Positions 25,841 through 34,533 of a DNA stretch of 64,000 nucleotides are shown here, piece after piece; positions within the stretch are counted from its first letter, which is position 1, and the number at the start of each line of letters is the position of its first letter. A model generated the notes under the pieces. The model did not search any database, was not told the origin of the DNA, and worked only from the letters and a program-made list of their open reading frames with translations. A program made the position numbers and the translations under genes. The stretch is from the NCBI GenBank assembly GCA_963836195.1, contig CAWIIX010000002.1:124001-188000 (forward strand), read 5' to 3'. The stretch comes from Trebonia sp963836195. GTDB taxonomy: Bacteria > Actinomycetota > Actinomycetes > Streptosporangiales > Streptosporangiaceae.

Positions 25841-28333
25841 ATGCGGAGAGCGCACAGAGGAGATCACACGCTGTCATCGCCGCGCGTGGTGATCTACTCC
25901 ACCATCCTGGTGGCGACGCTTGTCCCGCCGGTTTACCTGTTCGTCCGCTCGTTCTTGCATCGGGACGCCAGTGATGCTGTCGTGGCGGTCGTGTGCGGGG
26001 TACTGTACCTGCTCATGCTCTCCCGGCTATGGGACGTGGCCTCGTTTCAGCGGCGAGCCATGGTCCGCGAACGGACGCTCCGGCTGGCGGGCGCCGCGCT
26101 GGCCTCGGCGACCTCGGCCGAGGAGATCGCGGCGGCCGTCCAGAACGCGGCGACGGACCTGGTCAGCCAGCCGGAGTCGGCGTCACGAGGCCGGGTCGAG
26201 GCCCTGCTGGCAGTGCGCCGCGATGGCCGCCTGCGCGCGGCCCTCCCGGTCCCCGCGACCACGCCCGCGGGCGTCGCCGACGAGCTGTCGGGAGACCAGC
26301 TGCGCGAGCTGACCGAGGAACTGCTGCCGAGCCTGGACCGCCCCCGGTTCATCCCGGTGGAAGAGTTCAGCGTCGCCCGTCCCGGCGCCGTCCCGGTCGG
26401 TGCGGACGAGGGCGCCCTGGTCTGCCCGCTGATGCTCAAGGACCGCCCGGCCGGCGACCCGCACATCGGGGTGCTCGCCGTCTACGGCCAGCAGCCGGTG
26501 CTGAGCGACCTGTCGGCTGCGCTCGAGATCCTGGCCGGCCAGGCGGCGCTGGCGGTCGAGCGGGTCACCCTCACCCAGGAGGTCATCCGGCAGCGCGGCC
26601 AGGCGCTGTTCCGCACGCTGGTCCGCAACACCTCGGACGCGATCCTGATCATCGGCGACGACGGAGTGGTCGCCTACGCGACCCCGTCCGCCGCCGCCAT
26701 CTTCGGCGACGTCGAGGTCGAGGGCAACCGGCTCGAGGACCTGGTGGACCCGGAAACGCGGGCCGACGTCGCCCGGGTGATGGACCTGATCCTGGCCGGG
26801 ATCACCGCGGGCACGCACGGCTTCCTGCTCCGGATCGAGCGCCTGGACGGCCGCGACGCCGTGCTCGAGGTGCGCTCAAGCGACCTGCGCGGCGACCGGA
26901 CCGTCGGCGGCATGGTGCTCACCCTGCGCGACGTCACCGAGCAGCACCAGCTTGAGCAGGAGCTGAAGCACCAGGCCTACCACGACGCGCTGACCGGCCT
27001 GCCGAACCGGGTGCTGTTCGCCGAGCGGGTGGCGGACGCGCTCGACCACGCGCGCCGCACCGAGCGGACCGTCGGCGTGCTCTTCGTCGACCTGGACGAC
27101 TTCAAGGTCGTGAACGACACGATGGGCCACGGCACCGGCGACGAGCTGCTGGCGGCGGTGGCCGGGCGGCTGGCGGCGTCGGTGCGCCCGTCGGACACCG
27201 CCGCGCGGCTCGGCGGCGACGAGTTCGCGCTGCTCATCGACGACGCCCCGGACGCCGAGACGGTGGAGGTGTTCGCGGAGCGGATCGTGGCCGCGTTCAC
27301 CGGGCCGTTCACGCTCAGCGACGCCGAGGTGATCGCGACCGCGACCGTCGGCGTCGCCACCTCGGTCGACGCCACCGACGCGGACGAGCTGCTGCGCCAC
27401 GCGGACCTGGCCCTGTACGCCGCCAAGGCGGCGGGCAAGCGCCGCTGGCGGAGCTACCAGCCGGTTCTGTCGTCGGGCATGCTCCGGCGGCGCGAGGTGC
27501 AGGCGGCGCTCGAGGACGCGCTCAAGAACTCCGAGTTCGTGCTCGCCTACCAGCCGATCGTGACCCTCGACACCGGGCAGATCGACGGCTTCGAGGCCCT
27601 CATCCGGTGGCCGCACCCGCAGTGGGGCATGATGCTGCCGGGCCAGTTCATCACGCTGGCGGAGGAGACCGGCCACATCGTGCCGCTCGGCGACTGGGTG
27701 CTCCGGCAGGCCCTGGCCGACATGGTCCAGTGGCGCCGGCGGATGGAGGCGCCGCTGGACGGCGGCCCGCACATCTCGGTCAACGTCTCCGCCCGGCAGT
27801 TCCGCGACCCGGGTTTCGTCGACGGCGTCCGGCAGGCGCTGCTCGAGTCCGGGCTGCCCCCGTCGGCGCTGCTGCTCGAGCTCACCGAGTCGGTCCTGCT
27901 GGGCGACAGCGACCGGATCGGGGCCGAGCTCGAGGAGCTGAAGGAGATCGGCGTGCGGCTGGCGATCGATGACTTCGGCACCGGCTACTCCTCGCTCAGC
28001 TACCTGCTGCAGCTGCCGATCAACGTCCTCAAGATCGACAAGTCGTTCGTGACCGGGATCGCCGCCTCGTGGCGGCAGTACGCGCTGGTGGAGGGGATCG
28101 TCAGGCTCGCCGGGACGCTCGAGGTCGAGGTCATCGCCGAGGGGATCGAGACCGAGACCGAGCGGGAACTGCTGGCGGGCATGGGCTGCCAGTACGGCCA
28201 GGGCTACCTGCTCTCGGTCCCGGTCGAGGCGGCCAAGGCGGAGGCGCTGCTCTCACTCGAACACGGGCTGGCCCCCGAGCTCCCGCGGCAGCGCCGCAAG
28301 CCGCCCGACCGCTCCTACCTGACCGACCTATAA
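25841..28333 (+). CDS. GGDEF-EAL cyclic-di-GMP enzyme with GAF and PAS sensors
   Basis: 830 residues. Two membrane segments lie near residues 15-37 and 45-62. They are followed by a GAF-like region (about 80-245), a PAS domain (255-370; TLVRNTSDAILIIGDDGVV), a GGDEF domain with intact RLGGDEFAL near residue 457, and an EAL domain with FEALIRW near 584 plus IDDFGTGYSSLSYLLQLPIN and EVIAEGIET. Both active sites look intact, so it may make and degrade c-di-GMP. It is membrane-bound with cytoplasmic sensors. ATG with GGGGGGAGG ribosome site. Confidence 0.93.
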   Translation: MRRAHRGDHTLSSPRVVIYSTILVATLVPPVYLFVRSFLHRDASDAVVAVVCGVLYLLMLSRLWDVASFQRRAMVRERTLRLAGAALASATSAEEIAAAVQNAATDLVSQPESASRGRVEALLAVRRDGRLRAALPVPATTPAGVADELSGDQLRELTEELLPSLDRPRFIPVEEFSVARPGAVPVGADEGALVCPLMLKDRPAGDPHIGVLAVYGQQPVLSDLSAALEILAGQAALAVERVTLTQEVIRQRGQALFRTLVRNTSDAILIIGDDGVVAYATPSAAAIFGDVEVEGNRLEDLVDPETRADVARVMDLILAGITAGTHGFLLRIERLDGRDAVLEVRSSDLRGDRTVGGMVLTLRDVTEQHQLEQELKHQAYHDALTGLPNRVLFAERVADALDHARRTERTVGVLFVDLDDFKVVNDTMGHGTGDELLAAVAGRLAASVRPSDTAARLGGDEFALLIDDAPDAETVEVFAERIVAAFTGPFTLSDAEVIATATVGVATSVDATDADELLRHADLALYAAKAAGKRRWRSYQPVLSSGMLRRREVQAALEDALKNSEFVLAYQPIVTLDTGQIDGFEALIRWPHPQWGMMLPGQFITLAEETGHIVPLGDWVLRQALADMVQWRRRMEAPLDGGPHISVNVSARQFRDPGFVDGVRQALLESGLPPSALLLELTESVLLGDSDRIGAELEELKEIGVRLAIDDFGTGYSSLSYLLQLPINVLKIDKSFVTGIAASWRQYALVEGIVRLAGTLEVEVIAEGIETETERELLAGMGCQYGQGYLLSVPVEAAKAEALLSLEHGLAPELPRQRRKPPDRSYLTDL

Positions 28334-28359
28334 CGGGCGCTAACCGGCATTATGGCTGG

Positions 28360-29549
28360 GTGACCCTGAAGATCGCGATCGTCGGCGGCGGCATCGGCGG
28401 GCTCGCGGCCGCCGCCTTCCTCCACCAGGCCGGGCTCCCGGCGACGGTCTACGAGCAGACCGAGGAGCTCCGCGAGATCGGGCCGGCCTGGTCGTGGCCC
28501 CGAACATGGCCCGGCTGCTGCGCAGGCTCGGCGTGCTCGACCCGCTGCTGAAGACGGCGGTCCGGCTGGAGACCGGCTGGGAGTTCCGCCGCTGGCAGGA
28601 CGGCGCCGTGCTGTCGGCGGAGGACCTGGCGACCAGGTGCGAGCGGCTCTACGGCGAGCACACCTACACCGCCCACCGCGCCGACCTGCTCGCCGCGATC
28701 AGGGCCGCCGTCCCCGACCGGGCCGTCCGCCTCGGCCGGCGCTGCGTGAAGATCGACGTCGAGGCCGGCCAGCCGAAAAACACCGGCCCGGCCCGCCTCA
28801 CGTTCGCCGATGGCGAGGTAGTCGACCCGGACGTGGTGATCGGCGCCGACGGGATCCACTCCCTGATCCGCGCCGCCGTCACCGAGACCACGGAAACGCC
28901 GCCGACCTACTCAGGCAACTGCGCGTTCCGCGCGCTCGTCCCGGCCCGGGAGGCCCCCGCGTTCGCCCGCGGCCCGGCCCAGGTGCTCTGGCTCGGCCCC
29001 GGCCACCACCTGGTGCACTACCCGGTCCGCGCGGGCGAGCTGATTAACCTGGTCGCGTTCGCCCCGGCGGGCGGCTACACCACCGAATCGTGGACCGCGA
29101 CCGCTACCGTGGCCGAGTTCCGCCGGGAGTTCGAGGGCTGGGACCCGAGGCTCACCGCCCTGATCGAGGCGGCCGGGGTCCCCGGCCGCTGGGCGCTGCT
29201 CGACCGGCGGCCGCTCGGCCGCTGGTCGCTCGGGCCGGTCACCCTGCTCGGCGACGCCGCCCATCCGATGTTCCCGTTCTACGGCCAGGGCGCCGCCCAG
29301 GCGATCGAGGACGCCGCCGCCCTCGCCCGCTTCCTGTCCGAGGAGAGCGAAGACCCGATAGCCGCGCTCCGCCGGTACGAGGCGGCCCGCATCCCCCGCA
29401 CCACCCGCCTGCAGGAGGTCAGCCACGCCCGCGGCCACCTCAACCACCTCCCCGACGGCCCCGGCCAGCGCGCCCGCGACCAGGACTTCGCCACCACCGA
29501 CGCCCTGGCCGCCAACGCCTGGATCTACGCCCACGACCCCACCGCGTAA
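28360..29549 (+). pseudogene. FAD-dependent aromatic monooxygenase, frameshifted in this sequence
   Basis: The GTG at 28360 begins KIAIVGGGIGGLAAAAFL, the dinucleotide-binding motif; the same protein continues in another frame from about 28483 with VAPNMARLLRRLGVLD, VVIGADGIHSLIRAAVTETT and the second FAD motif GPVTLLGDAAHPMFPFYGQG. In relatives the joining segment reads EIGAGLVVAPNM; adding one G to the GGG run at 28480-28482 restores exactly this. The family hydroxylates salicylate- or hydroxybenzoate-like rings with NAD(P)H. Deletion in a homopolymer suggests an assembly error. Confidence 0.85.
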
Positions 29550-29565
29550 ACGGCGGCGACCGGCG

Positions 29566-30231
29566 TTATTCCGACTGCGAGTCGGGCGCCCACCCAGAGG
29601 CCGTCGGCGTGGTCGCGATATCGGCCGAGCCGGCGGCGGACCCGGTCGCGGCCGGCGCCGCCGATTGCGCCGGGGCGATTCGCCGCGAATCGGGTCCGCT
29701 ATCGAAGAGCAATAGCCAGGCGGCGTTAAAGCCGAGGAAAACCAGGCCGGTGAGCAGAATAGCCTCGGTGCGAAGCACCGCCGGGCCGCCGATGAAGGCG
29801 AGCACCCCGACCGCGACGTACGCCGCGATCGCGACGACATAGCTGGCCAGGCCGAGATCGCCCCCCAGCCGTGAGCCCGCCGCCCGCCCCGCCCCGCGCC
29901 CCGCCCCGCGCTCTGGTCCGCGCTCCGGTGTCCGGCCGGGCCCGGACCGACCGAACAGCCCGCGCAGCGCGATCAGCACGACGGCGCCGCCGAGCGCGAT
30001 GATCTTGAACGACGTTCGCCAGTAGTCCGGGTCTCCCGAGTCGACCAGGGCGAGCAGGCTCATGAGGCCGGGCAGCGCGAAATGCAGCGCTATCCCGTAC
30101 GACGCCCGCTGGTAGGCCGGGGCCGCCTCGCTCGCCTGCCATTGGGGGAGCCGCAGCTGGACGACGACCAGCCACAGGCCGAGCAGGGCGAGGCAGGCGG
30201 GCGAGAACGCGCCGTAGAAAGCATCCAGCAT
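29566..30231 (-). CDS. Integral membrane protein of unknown function
   Basis: 221 residues with about five hydrophobic segments (PACLALLGLWLVVVQL, HFALPGLMSLLALV, IIALGGAVVLIALRGLF, LASYVVAIAAYVAVGVLAFI, LLTGLVFLGFNAAWLLLF). A glycine/arginine-rich cytoplasmic loop lies in the middle (GPGRTPERGPERGAGRGAG) and there is a polar C-terminal tail. I do not recognise the family. It converges on the FAD monooxygenase 16 bases away. Confidence 0.7.
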   Translation of the reverse strand: MLDAFYGAFSPACLALLGLWLVVVQLRLPQWQASEAAPAYQRASYGIALHFALPGLMSLLALVDSGDPDYWRTSFKIIALGGAVVLIALRGLFGRSGPGRTPERGPERGAGRGAGRAAGSRLGGDLGLASYVVAIAAYVAVGVLAFIGGPAVLRTEAILLTGLVFLGFNAAWLLLFDSGPDSRRIAPAQSAAPAATGSAAGSADIATTPTASGWAPDSQSE

Positions 30232-30446
30232 CCCGTCGCCCCCGATATTCCGTCCAGGCCGACATTACGCGGCCGGTTACCGCCCAAGCGTACGCCCGAT
30301 AGCGCTAGACGCTAACGAAAAGCAAGAAAGCCGCCAATTACTCCCATGAGCAATAGCTTCCCATCGGGATTGCCTGACGCAATTCGGGCAAATATGGCGC
30401 ACAAAGAAATGAGAGCGCGTCCCGCAAGGGGGCGGCCACAGGCCCG

Positions 30447-31016
30447 CTACAGCGACGCGATCCACTCGTCGGTGCTGGTGACCAGCGCCTGCCGGGGGAA
30501 GACCTTCTCGGTCAGCACCCGGTGCACCTCGGCATCGGGGTCGGCGCAGGCGTCGGCCAGCACGGTGATCCGGTAGTCGAGGTCGGCCGCCTGGCGGACC
30601 GTCGACAGCACCACCCCGCTGGTGGAGATGCCCCCGAGCACGAGCGCGTTGGCCCCCGCGCCGCGCAGCAGCACGTCGAGGTCGCTGCCGCTGAAGGCGC
30701 TGACCCGCCGCTTGACGATGACCGGCTCGTCCGGCAGCGGCGACAGCGCGGCGTGCACCTGGGTGGCCGGGTGGTCCTGGGTCATCGCGTCGCCCGACTG
30801 GCTCAGCCGGCCGAAGCTGAGGTTGCTCGCGACCGCCTCCGGGTAACCGGGCCGGAACCCCACCCGGACGAACATCACCGGGATGCCCGCCGCCCGGGCG
30901 GCCTTGGCGGCCCGGTCGGCGGCCGCGACGACGGCGTCGTCGCCGATCCGCTCGACGATGCCGTGCTGGAAGTCCATCAGCAGCAGAACGGGGCGGGAGT
31001 CGGACGACAACGACAT
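30447..31016 (-). CDS. Isochorismatase-fold cysteine-hydrolase-like protein lacking the cysteine
   Basis: 189 residues from an ATG with GGAGG eight bases upstream. It has the isochorismatase core: LLLMDFQHGIVERI with the catalytic aspartate, and the lysine in IVKRRVSAFSGSDLDVLL. The position of the nucleophilic cysteine reads GGISTSGVVLSTVRQA, so glycine or serine replaces it. A subgroup shows this form, whose chemistry is uncertain. A palindrome (31057-31092) precedes it and the phosphoribosyltransferase gene lies upstream on the same strand. Confidence 0.82.
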   Translation of the reverse strand: MSLSSDSRPVLLLMDFQHGIVERIGDDAVVAAADRAAKAARAAGIPVMFVRVGFRPGYPEAVASNLSFGRLSQSGDAMTQDHPATQVHAALSPLPDEPVIVKRRVSAFSGSDLDVLLRGAGANALVLGGISTSGVVLSTVRQAADLDYRITVLADACADPDAEVHRVLTEKVFPRQALVTSTDEWIASL

Positions 31017-31056
31017 GGGAAAGCGCCTCCGGAAGTCACGGTCACGGTGCATCAGT

Positions 31057-31092
31057 TTGATCAGTCAAAACTTATCAGACCAGACTGATCAA
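31057..31092 (-). promoter_or_regulatory. Inverted-repeat operator candidate before the isochorismatase-like gene
   Basis: TTGATCAGTC (31057-31066) and GACTGATCAA (31083-31092) are perfect 10-bp arms with a 16-base AT-rich spacer. The site lies 41 bases upstream of the start codon, where a promoter or operator is expected. No adjacent regulator gene is present. Confidence 0.5.
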
Positions 31093-31111
31093 TTCGACGC
31101 CCGACCAGCGG

Positions 31112-31618
31112 TCAGGCGTCAAGACCGCCCACGCCGACCACCGGCTGCTGGCTCGACCACGGGAAGTTGATCCACGCGTCGGTCCGCTTCCACACGTAGT
31201 CGCACTTGATCAGCGACTGCGGCTTCTCGTAGATCACCGCCGAGCGCACCTCGGCCACGTGCCCGGACACGAACTCGTGGACCAGCTCGAGGGTCCGGCC
31301 GGTGTCGGCCACGTCGTCGGCGATCAGCACCTTCTTGGCCGAGAAGTCGACCGCGCTCGGCACCGGCGGCAGCATCACCGGCATCTCCAGGGTGGTGCCG
31401 ACGCCGTTGTAGAACTCGACGTTCATCAGGTACAGGTTCTTGACCGAGAGGGCGTATCCCAGCGCCCCCGCCACGAACATCCCGCCGCGCGCGATCGCCA
31501 GGATGATGTCCGGCCGGAAACCGGAGTCGGCGATCTCCCGCGCGAGGTCACGGGACGCGACGCCGAACCGGTCCCAGTCGAGATGCTCACGGTCGTCGTC
31601 CACAGGCTCGCTCCCCAT
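31112..31618 (-). CDS. Purine-type phosphoribosyltransferase
   Basis: 168 residues. The PRPP-binding motif reads VLIADDVADTGRTLELV; an N-terminal IILAIARGGMFVAGALGYAL loop completes the type-I PRTase fold. Family members salvage hypoxanthine, guanine or xanthine; the actinomycete group with the WKRTDAWINFPW ending is often annotated as xanthine/hypoxanthine type. Substrate not certain. It lies between the FAD monooxygenase and isochorismatase-like genes on the same strand. Confidence 0.85.
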   Translation of the reverse strand: MGSEPVDDDREHLDWDRFGVASRDLAREIADSGFRPDIILAIARGGMFVAGALGYALSVKNLYLMNVEFYNGVGTTLEMPVMLPPVPSAVDFSAKKVLIADDVADTGRTLELVHEFVSGHVAEVRSAVIYEKPQSLIKCDYVWKRTDAWINFPWSSQQPVVGVGGLDA

Positions 31619-31690
31619 AGCCCGTGACCTTACAGCGGCCGCCCGCGCCGCCCCCGGCCGGCCGGGGCCTGATCAGCAGAGAAAAGCGGC

Positions 31691-32893
31691 TCAGGAGACC
31701 AGCACGTCGGGCGCGGTCGCGTCGTACTCGGCCAGCCAGGCCGCGCCCCGCCCGTCGCCGTCGCGCCGGTTGAACCGCTTGCGCACGGCGATGCCGACGT
31801 CGCGCCGGAACGCCGCCAGCGGCGAGGTCAGATGGTTGGAGACGCCCCGCGCGCGGGCGGTGAGGACGACCCGCGACGCCCGCGGCCGCCGGGTCCGCTC
31901 GTACCGGCCGAGCGCCGCGACCGGATCGGACGCGGCACCCGGAGCGGACAGCGCCGTCGCCAGCACCGCCCCGTCCTCGATCGCCTGGCAGGCGCCCTGC
32001 CCGAGGTACGGAAGCATCGGGTGCGCCGCGTCGCCGAGCAGCGTGACCCGCCCCGCCGTCCAGGCCGGGATCGGGTCCCGGTCGTACAGCGCCCACTTGT
32101 ACCAGGTCTCCCCGGCCGCGAACAGCCGCAGCAGCGACTCATGCCATCCCGCGTACCGCGACAGCACCTCCGCCCCGGGGCACTGCGTCACCCACGACTC
32201 GTGCCGGTAGCTCGAGTCGTCGTAGTGGCAGACGACGTTGATCAGCTCCTCGCCCCGCAGCGGGTAGAGCACGATCGTGCCGTGCGGCCCCAGCCACTGG
32301 CCGTTGTCGGCCGCCAGCGGGGTGCCCCGCACGGCGGCGGCCGGGATGACCGACCGGTAGCAGATCTTGCCGGTGAACCGGGGCGCGTCCGGCCCGAACA
32401 GCGCCGTCCGGACCGCCGAGTGGATGCCGTCGGCGCCGACGACCACGTCCGCCTCGGCCGTGCTCCCGTCCGCGAACGACGCGACGGCCGCGTCCCCGAT
32501 CGTCGAAACCGACACGCACCGCGCGCCGAGCGACACCACCCCGGCCGGCACCGCCGCCGCGAGCACGTCGAGCAGGTCGGCCCGGTGCGCGGTCGCCCCC
32601 TCGATGCCCAGCAGCGCCCCTTGCTGGGTGCGGCTCGTCTTGCTGATCAGCCGGCCGGTCAGCCCGTTCCTGGTGACCGCCCACTCCGACCGCCCCGCGA
32701 CCTTCCGCACGCCGTCCTCGACCCCGATCGCGCGCAGCACCCGCATCGCGTTGGGGTGCAGCGCGACCCCGGCCCCGATCTCCCGCAGCTCGGCCGCCGC
32801 CTCGTACACCCGGACCTCGACCCCCGCCCGGGACAGCGCGATCGCCGCCGTGAGCCCGCCGATGCCGCCGCCGATGATCGCCACACGTGTCAT
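31691..32893 (-). CDS. FAD-dependent monooxygenase, salicylate / 3-hydroxybenzoate hydroxylase type
   Basis: 400 residues from an ATG at 32893. The dinucleotide-binding motif VAIIGGGIGGLTAAIAL, the LREIGAGVALHPNAMRVLRA block, the DG motif VVVGADGIHSAVRTAL and the GD motif GRVTLLGDAAHPMLPYLGQG define a group-A flavoprotein monooxygenase. It is similar to salicylate, 3-hydroxybenzoate 6- and 6-hydroxynicotinate hydroxylases. It hydroxylates the ring next to an existing OH with NAD(P)H and O2. An aromatic substrate is supported by the surrounding catabolic genes; the exact one is open. Confidence 0.88.
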   Translation of the reverse strand: MTRVAIIGGGIGGLTAAIALSRAGVEVRVYEAAAELREIGAGVALHPNAMRVLRAIGVEDGVRKVAGRSEWAVTRNGLTGRLISKTSRTQQGALLGIEGATAHRADLLDVLAAAVPAGVVSLGARCVSVSTIGDAAVASFADGSTAEADVVVGADGIHSAVRTALFGPDAPRFTGKICYRSVIPAAAVRGTPLAADNGQWLGPHGTIVLYPLRGEELINVVCHYDDSSYRHESWVTQCPGAEVLSRYAGWHESLLRLFAAGETWYKWALYDRDPIPAWTAGRVTLLGDAAHPMLPYLGQGACQAIEDGAVLATALSAPGAASDPVAALGRYERTRRPRASRVVLTARARGVSNHLTSPLAAFRRDVGIAVRKRFNRRDGDGRGAAWLAEYDATAPDVLVS

Positions 32894-32973
32894 GCGGCCA
32901 TCCTCCCGCCGCCCGGCCGTCTCCTCAATCGTCGCGCGCCACAGAAAACCCCGGCAAATCAACACCCGTTCTA

Positions 32974-32988
32974 TCGAACGGACCCTGG
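32974..32988 (+). repeat. Dispersed TCGAACGGACC element, site 2
   Basis: TCGAACGGACC (32974-32984) followed by CTGG lies in the divergent spacer between the FAD monooxygenase and the small membrane gene. The preceding AAATCAACACCCGTTCTA resembles the AT-rich flank of other copies. Confidence 0.8.
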
Positions 32989-33089
32989 TTCCACCCCTCC
33001 GGCTCGCCTTCTCCTTGCCAGCCTGCGGCGGCGTGCTGTGACTGCGCCCGCCGAACTGACGCCGCCGCTATCGACAAACTATCTATCAT

Positions 33090-33101
33090 TGTGATATCAC
33101 A
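33090..33101. promoter_or_regulatory. Palindromic operator candidate upstream of the small membrane protein gene
   Basis: TGTGATATCACA (33090-33101) is a perfect 12-bp palindrome within a wider imperfect dyad whose ends read CTATC (left) and GATAG (right). It lies 43 bases upstream of the ATG at 33144, in an AT-rich stretch. The protein that binds it is unknown. Confidence 0.5.
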
Positions 33102-33143
33102 TTGATTGATGGATAGCAGCAACGCCCGCAGGAGGCGATCCTC

Positions 33144-33431
33144 ATGAACGCACCCAACGACAACACCGGCAAGAGAAGTTTCCGCGAGTGGTGGCGAGAT
33201 CCCCCGCGACCTGGCCTGCAGCGCCTCATCAACCCCTGGGAGTACCGCCACCTCGGCTTCTTCGGGGCAGGGCGCATTGTCGGCGGCACCGTCGCGGCCG
33301 CCGCGGGCATCATCTGCCTCGCCTACAGCGCCTGGGGGTGGGCCGCCTTCTTCCTGGTCATCGCGGCGCTGAATTTCGGCGGGGGCGCCTGGTACCTCAG
33401 CATCGCCCGATCCAGAACGGCCCGAGCCTGA
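33144..33431 (+). CDS. Small membrane protein (95 residues), function unknown
   Basis: It starts with a soluble basic segment (RSFREWWRDPPRPGLQRLIN, PWEYRHLGFFGAGRI), followed by two hydrophobic helices (IVGGTVAAAAGIICLAYSAW and GWAAFFLVIAALNFGGGAWY). A GCAGGAGG ribosome site precedes the ATG. It is a typical actinomycete two-helix protein with no assigned role. The palindrome upstream suggests specific regulation. Confidence 0.75.
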   Translation: MNAPNDNTGKRSFREWWRDPPRPGLQRLINPWEYRHLGFFGAGRIVGGTVAAAAGIICLAYSAWGWAAFFLVIAALNFGGGAWYLSIARSRTARA

Positions 33432-33449
33432 GCCTCGTCAGGAAGCGAT

Positions 33450-34187
33450 CTACAGGTGGGCGGCGTAGAGGTCGCCGAGCGCCGCCCAGTGCCGCTCGGC
33501 CGCCTGCTCGTCGTAGGTGTCGTGGTCGGCGACGACGAACCCGTGATGGGCCGGGTAGAACTCGACCGTGTGGTCCACGCCCGCCGCGGTCAGCGCGGAC
33601 TCGAGCAGCGCGGCCTGCTCGGTCGTGAACGAGGCGTCCTCGATCGCTCCGGCCACGTAGACGGCGGCGGCGATCCGGTCGGCCGCCAGGTGCGGTGACG
33701 ACGGGTCGTCGGCGACGGCGATCCGGCCGCCGTGGAACGACGCGGCGGCCGCGATCTTGTCGCCGATCCCGCCCGCGGCGAGCATCGACATGCGCCCGCC
33801 GAGGCAGTAGCCGGTGCTGCCGATCGCCGATCCGCTCACCTCCGGCCGGGCGAGCAGGAACTCGGCGTACGCGTCGGAGTCGGCGATGATCCGCTCGTTG
33901 GTGAGCCTGCCGATGAAGCCGAACAGCCGGGCGCGCTCCTTCTCGTCGCTGAACGCGGTCGCCATGTCGAACGGCGTCCAGTCGCCCTCGCGGTAGTAGA
34001 TGTCGGGAATCAGCGCGACGTACCCGAGCCCCGCGATCCGGTCGCCCATCTCCCTGAAGGTCTCGCGCAGCCCGCCAGCGTCGGGGAAGACCAGCACGCC
34101 GGGCCAGGGCCCGTCCCCCTCGGGCACGTGCAGCGACCCCTGGGCGACTCCGTCCGGCACGGCAATCTCTACGTCCACGCGTGACAT
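33450..34187 (-). CDS. Dienelactone hydrolase family protein
   Basis: 245 residues from an ATG with GGAGGAAG eight bases upstream. The alpha/beta-hydrolase nucleophile elbow is GYCLGG, a cysteine as in dienelactone hydrolases; the histidine is in HHGFVV and the acid region in AGAIEDASFTTEQ. The N-terminus PGVLVFPDAGGLRETFREMG is typical. The best-known members open dienelactones from chlorocatechols. This one may hydrolyse another lactone or ester. Neighbouring aromatic genes make a lower-pathway role plausible. Confidence 0.85.
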   Translation of the reverse strand: MSRVDVEIAVPDGVAQGSLHVPEGDGPWPGVLVFPDAGGLRETFREMGDRIAGLGYVALIPDIYYREGDWTPFDMATAFSDEKERARLFGFIGRLTNERIIADSDAYAEFLLARPEVSGSAIGSTGYCLGGRMSMLAAGGIGDKIAAAASFHGGRIAVADDPSSPHLAADRIAAAVYVAGAIEDASFTTEQAALLESALTAAGVDHTVEFYPAHHGFVVADHDTYDEQAAERHWAALGDLYAAHL

Positions 34188-34275
34188 GGCTGCTTCCTCC
34201 ATCGCCTCATCGCGACACCGTCGACTCGGTCGCATGACCATGCTTACACCGACGGCGGCCGGTAGCGTGCCGAGT

Positions 34276-34533
34276 ATGGCTGCGGTGATCAAGTCCGTGT
34301 CGTTCGACGCGGCCGACGCGCTCATGCTGGCCCGGTTCTGGGCGGCGGCCCTCGGGTCGGACGTCGACGAGGACTCAACCGACGGCAGGGCCTTCGTCGA
34401 GGCGGCGGGCTGGGGCGGACCCAACATTTGGTTCAACCAGGTTCCCGAGCCCGAGACGGCCAAGAACCGGGTGCACTTCGACCTGCGCGCCCCGGGGCCG
34501 ATGGACGATGAGGTCGCCCGGCCCGCACGCTAG
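34276..34533 (+). CDS. Truncated VOC (glyoxalase-like) protein
   Basis: 85 residues. It begins IKSVSFDAADALMLARFWAA, continues EDSTDGRAFVEAAG and ends soon after KNRVHFDLRAPGPMDDEVAR. Relatives continue 25-35 residues after this point, so about a quarter is missing. The stop TAG (34531-34533) overlaps the stop of the convergent methyltransferase gene. It is likely a decayed member of the 'VOC family' rather than a working enzyme. Confidence 0.65.
   Translation: MAAVIKSVSFDAADALMLARFWAAALGSDVDEDSTDGRAFVEAAGWGGPNIWFNQVPEPETAKNRVHFDLRAPGPMDDEVARPAR

Noticed and set aside
30346..30576. 76-residue plus-strand ORF starting in the AT-rich gap
   Set aside because: It soon becomes antisense to the isochorismatase-like gene and has no domain.
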